9,577 bases of DNA, taken from positions 1-9,577 of the forward strand of contig DATDMG010000479.1 of NCBI GenBank assembly GCA_036518955.1. Reading direction: 5' to 3'. A program made the position numbers and the translations under genes. Shown in pieces: positions 7,011-9,577 of this stretch (positions are counted from its first letter, which is position 1; the number at the start of each line of letters is the position of its first letter). A model generated the notes under the pieces. That model worked only from the letters and a program-made list of their open reading frames with translations, was not told the origin of the DNA and did not search any database. This DNA is from DATDMG01 sp036518955 (lineage in GTDB: Bacteria; Actinomycetota; Actinomycetes; Actinomycetales; Kineosporiaceae).

Positions 7011-7771
7011 CGCCCGAGCCGGGGCGCCGCGGGGCGCTGGCGGCCGTGGGCCCGTTCTTCTCCGTCGACGTCCACGAGCCCGGCACCGCGCCCGGGCCGG
7101 GGTGGCGGCGGTGGAGCGATCTGTCCGATGCGCCGTCCGCGCTGCGCGCGCGGGTGGAGGCGGTTCGGGCCGCGCTGGCAGCCGGCGGCGGTCGGGAGGC
7201 GGCGGAGATCCCGGTCGCGGTCGCGGCGTCGGTGGTGCAGCTGGGGCTGTCCGCCCGGTTGGTGTCCCCGCTGCTGGCCCTGGCCGCGCTCCACCAGGTG
7301 GATCTGGTGCCCTCAGCGGCCGACGTCCACTGGCAGGACACCCTCGGCGGCGCCGTCCCGCTCTCGCTGCCCGCGGACGTGCTCGACCACGTGCCCTGCG
7401 ACGTGCCGGACTGGCCGCGATGGGCCGACGCCCTCGTCTCCCGGCTCCTGGGCGGCCTTGGCCGGGCGGTCTGCGACCTGACGCCTTCCCGGCACACCCG
7501 CGCGGGCAACCTCGCCTCCGCCGTCCACGGTGCGGTGACCGGCCTGACCAGCCGCGGGTCGGCGCGGATCGCCGCGGAGGCAGCCGCACGGGCCCATCAC
7601 CTCGGCCGGCTCCTGCTGGCCCAGCCGACCCTGCGCGGCGCCGCCGTCGGCGACCCCGGCACTCCCGGCTTCCGCCGGCGCAACTGCTGCCTCATCTACC
7701 GCGCCGCCGTCCCGGACCCGACCGGTCGGGTGCGTGCCGTCTGTGGTGACTGCATCCTGACCCGTTCCTGA
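7001..7771 (+). CDS. FhuF-like protein with C-terminal four-cysteine [2Fe-2S]-type motif
   Basis: This starts at GTG 7001, with AGGAGG (6985-6990) 10 nt upstream, and overlaps the peptidase stop by 10 nt. The product is 256 residues, close to E. coli FhuF (262). The body is an Ala/Leu-rich helical domain. The C-terminus reads FRRRNCCLIYRA, then CGDCIL, placing cysteines at 229, 230, 248 and 251. The C-C...C-x2-C order is the FhuF signature; E. coli FhuF uses it to hold a [2Fe-2S] cluster and reduce ferric hydroxamate siderophores. The gap between the cysteine pairs (17 residues) is longer than the roughly 10 in E. coli. No membrane segment or signal peptide is seen, fitting a cytoplasmic reductase. 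Ferric chelate reduction is an inference from the motif; an unrelated redox role within the operon is equally open. The gene is last in the operon; a hairpin terminator lies 82 bp downstream. Confidence 0.8.
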   Translation: MVLTPEPGRRGALAAVGPFFSVDVHEPGTAPGPGWRRWSDLSDAPSALRARVEAVRAALAAGGGREAAEIPVAVAASVVQLGLSARLVSPLLALAALHQVDLVPSAADVHWQDTLGGAVPLSLPADVLDHVPCDVPDWPRWADALVSRLLGGLGRAVCDLTPSRHTRAGNLASAVHGAVTGLTSRGSARIAAEAAARAHHLGRLLLAQPTLRGAAVGDPGTPGFRRRNCCLIYRAAVPDPTGRVRAVCGDCILTRS

Positions 7772-7853
7772 CCATGGGGCAACCCGTCCTCCATTCACCG
7801 CCATCGCGGACGGATCGGGTTGATCGGCGGGGCTACCTGATCCGACCGGCCCT

Positions 7854-7890
7854 CCGGACGTCCCGCTGCCCAGCGGCACGGGACGTCCGG
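7854..7890 (+). terminator. strong hairpin, likely transcription terminator of the three-gene operon
   Basis: CCGGACGTCCCG (7854-7865) pairs perfectly with CGGGACGTCCGG (7879-7890). The interior adds TGCC/GGCA (7867-7870 with 7875-7878) around a CAGC loop, leaving one bulged C (7866). The stem totals 16 bp and is almost all G/C. It lacks a T-tract, which is common for actinomycete terminators. It lies between the FhuF-like stop and the next promoter region, where operon transcription would need to end. Confidence 0.75.
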
Positions 7891-7920
7891 TCACCTCGGC
7901 CATGCTCGCCGAGTGCTGTC

Positions 7921-7982
7921 TGTTAGCGACCAAGTGATCACGCATTGTAGTGGTAGAGTGAATTGTAAAGGATCAAGTAGCC
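7921..7982 (+). promoter_or_regulatory. AT-rich upstream region and ribosome binding site of the phosphatase gene
   Basis: This is the most AT-rich stretch of its surroundings and contains TAGAGT (7954-7959), a plausible -10 of the TAnnnT type. AAAGGA (7967-7972) ends 10 nt before ATG 7983 and fits a ribosome binding site, which fixes that start. No good -35 can be seen at the right distance, so the promoter call is tentative; the ribosome binding site is firmer. Confidence 0.4.
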
Positions 7983-9577
7983 ATGGGATCGACTGTGAGC
8001 GGGTGGCCGAGGCGCACCGACGCCGAGGGCGAGGGTCGCCGTCCTGCGCTGGGACGGCCGTTTCTCGCGCCGCACCTCGGTTCCCGTACGGTCCTGCCGT
8101 CCCCTCTCGAGGCGATCGGGCATGATCCTCCCCACCTCGGCGAAGACCTCGACGACGTGGCGGACGACGTGGCGGACGACGTGGCGGCAGGCAGGACGAC
8201 GCAGGCACTGCGCCTGCTGCTCCTCGAGGACGACCCCGCGGACGTCGGACTGACGCTGGACGCGATCGCCGAGCACGGCGTGGTGGTCAGCGAGCTCGAA
8301 GTCGTCGACACCCTGGCGCAGTTCGAACACCATCTGCGCGAGTTCCGTCCCGCTCTGATCGTCGCGGACTACGTCCTGCCAGGGTTTTCCGGCGAGGATG
8401 CGCTGCGATCCGCCGTGCGGCTCTGCCCCGACGTGCCGTTCATCTTCGTGTCGGGGATGCTCGGTGAGGACCTGGCGGTGGAGCTGCTCAAGGTCGGCGC
8501 ATGGGACTACGTGCTCAAGGACCGACTGACCAGATTGGGTCCCGCCATCGACCGTGCGCTCGCCGAATCCGCTGCTGCGGCGGCGAGGCGTCGCCTGCAG
8601 GCGGAGCGGGAGGCCGCGCTGGAGCGCGCCCGGCTGAGCGAGGACCGGCTGTGCGAAGCGGTGCAGCGGCTGCGCGGGCTGCAGCAGCTCACTGCGGCGC
8701 TGGCCATGACCCTCACCGAGGAGGACGTCGCGCAGGTGCTGGCGAGCGTCCTGCCCGGGCAGATCGGGGCCGACGTGTGTCTGACGGCCCTGCTCGAGCC
8801 GGGCGGCCGCGTACGCACCCTCGAGGGAGCCTCGGCCGAGCACGCGGGGGCGAGCTCGACCTGGTTCTCGTGCATGGCCGATGACCCCGCCAGCCCGCTG
8901 GCCGCCGCGTGGCGCGACGGACGGGCCGTCTACCTCGAGGACCCGCACACCGCGGCCCTGGCCGTCGGCCGCGACCGGCCGTTCCCGCCGTCGGTCTCGT
9001 GGGCCTGGCTGCCGCTCGGGGCGCCTCGCCCCCTCGGGGTATTGGTGCTCGGCTGGCCGCGTCCGCGCGGCTTCACGCCGAACGAGCGCTCGTTGCTGGC
9101 CACCATAGCCACCCTGTCCGGGCAGGCCCTGGAACGAGCGCAGCTGTACCAGTCGAAGGTGCACGTGGCCCACGCGCTGCAGCACGCTCTGTTGCCTCCG
9201 CAACTGCCCGAGGTGATGGGGCTGCGGTGCGCCGCGCGCTACCTCACCGCTCACGGTGATGCGGTGGGGGGCGACTGGTACGACGCGTTCCCGTTGCCCA
9301 ACGGCGCCACCGGGCTGGTGATGGGCGATGTCGAGGGCCACAGCGCGGGTGCCGCCGCCGTGATGGGCCAAGCGCGCAACGTGCTGCGCGCCTCCGCCGC
9401 GGACGGCCACGGACCCGCCGAGATCATGCGGCGGCTCAACCGGTTCTTGCATGCCCACTCCGACCTGCTGGTCACCTGCTGCTACGCCGAACTCGACCCG
9501 CGCACCAGCGTCGTCACGACGGTGTGCGCCGGCCACCCTCCGGTGGCCGTCCTCGACCCCGCCGGGCGGGCCTACCA
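7983..9577 (+). CDS. response-regulator receiver-GAF-SpoIIE (PP2C) phosphatase, 3' end cut by window
   Basis: The frame is open from ATG 7983 to the window end, giving 531 residues. Residues 1-74 are low-complexity, with a short VADD repeat (59-67). A receiver domain spans about 75-190, with acidic residues D83/D84, phospho-acceptor Asp129 in VADYVLPG, Ser157 and Lys179 (VLKD). A coiled-coil linker (192-238) leads to a GAF-like domain (about 240-390) ending LSGQALERAQLYQ. The SpoIIE/PP2C domain begins ALQHALLPPQLPE and shows GGDWYDAF (Asp431) and GDVEGHS (Asp449), the metal-binding Asp motifs; it is cut after about 130 residues. Such RsbU-like proteins dephosphorylate anti-sigma-factor antagonists. 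Here control would come through phosphorylation of the receiver by a histidine kinase not in the window, and through the GAF sensor. It lies beyond the operon terminator with its own ribosome binding site, so it is probably a separate unit. Confidence 0.9.
   Translation, partial: MGSTVSGWPRRTDAEGEGRRPALGRPFLAPHLGSRTVLPSPLEAIGHDPPHLGEDLDDVADDVADDVAAGRTTQALRLLLLEDDPADVGLTLDAIAEHGVVVSELEVVDTLAQFEHHLREFRPALIVADYVLPGFSGEDALRSAVRLCPDVPFIFVSGMLGEDLAVELLKVGAWDYVLKDRLTRLGPAIDRALAESAAAAARRRLQAEREAALERARLSEDRLCEAVQRLRGLQQLTAALAMTLTEEDVAQVLASVLPGQIGADVCLTALLEPGGRVRTLEGASAEHAGASSTWFSCMADDPASPLAAAWRDGRAVYLEDPHTAALAVGRDRPFPPSVSWAWLPLGAPRPLGVLVLGWPRPRGFTPNERSLLATIATLSGQALERAQLYQSKVHVAHALQHALLPPQLPEVMGLRCAARYLTAHGDAVGGDWYDAFPLPNGATGLVMGDVEGHSAGAAAVMGQARNVLRASAADGHGPAEIMRRLNRFLHAHSDLLVTCCYAELDPRTSVVTTVCAGHPPVAVLDPAGRAY
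8151..8187 (+). repeat. 12-bp tandem repeat inside the phosphatase gene (VADD repeat)
   Basis: The unit GTGGCGGACGAC occurs at 8157-8168 and 8169-8180, followed by a partial copy GTGGCGG at 8181-8187 and preceded by GACGAC. It keeps the reading frame and encodes Asp-Asp-Val-Ala-Asp-Asp-Val-Ala-Asp-Asp-Val-Ala in the acidic linker before the receiver domain. Such in-frame repeats can vary in copy number between strains by slippage. Confidence 0.8.

Noticed and set aside
5670..7589. 639-residue open frame on the minus strand
   Set aside because: It lies opposite the peptidase and FhuF-like genes, is Arg/Pro/Gly-rich without recognisable motifs, and is a typical shadow frame of high-GC coding DNA.
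7811..7844. Short inverted repeat CGGATC...GATCCG after the FhuF-like gene
   Set aside because: It is only 6 bp with a long loop, and the far stronger hairpin at 7854-7890 explains termination here.
7938..9536. 532-residue open frame on the minus strand
   Set aside because: It is opposite the receiver-GAF-phosphatase gene, whose domains are unmistakable. The minus frame has no motif and a composition rich in His, Gln, Arg and Gly typical of antisense frames.
1..9577. CRISPR array, tRNA/rRNA genes, insertion sequences or attachment sites
   Set aside because: I looked for regularly spaced repeats, cloverleaf-like segments, transposase motifs and long terminal inverted repeats and saw none.

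Overview
The window is GC-rich DNA with strong G/C bias at third codon positions, GTG as well as ATG starts, purine-rich ribosome binding sites and tightly packed genes. The proteins include a MerR regulator, a RsbU/SpoIIE-type phosphatase and a FhuF-like protein. Together these point to an actinomycete (Streptomyces, Pseudonocardia or a relative); the sequence alone does not fix the genus.

Layout. 2-283 (+): 3' part of a short MerR-type regulator, cut by the window start. 399-743 (-): small protein of unknown function, convergent with it. About 836-1458 (-): what looks like the decayed N-terminal half of a SpoIIE/RsbU-type phosphatase; its reading frame appears to shift and then stop. 1524-2966 (+): a 480-residue ATP-grasp ligase related to glutathionylspermidine synthase. 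2979-4202 (-): a 407-residue FAD-dependent aromatic hydroxylase of the salicylyl-CoA hydroxylase/VioD type, tail to tail with the ligase (12 bp apart). 4203-4908: a 0.7-kb spacer without a convincing gene, holding a 17-bp tandem repeat. 4912-7771 (+): a tightly coupled three-gene operon. It encodes a P-loop protein with a DUF1611-like C-terminal domain, a cytosolic thermolysin/fungalysin-like zinc metallopeptidase and a FhuF-like cysteine-motif protein. The genes overlap by 10 nt at both junctions, and a strong hairpin terminator follows at 7854-7890. 7983-9577 (+): a receiver-GAF-SpoIIE phosphatase, cut by the window end.

How the genes may work together. The three-gene operon is almost certainly one transcriptional and translational unit, so its P-loop enzyme, peptidase and FhuF-like protein probably serve one process. 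No such set is known to me. The ligase and hydroxylase beside it are the kinds of enzyme found in small natural-product cassettes (amide or peptide bond formation and aromatic hydroxylation). An iron-linked or peptide-derived metabolite system spanning about 1.5-7.9 kb is a reasonable hypothesis, but it is inference. The flanking MerR and phosphatase genes look like ordinary regulatory genes.
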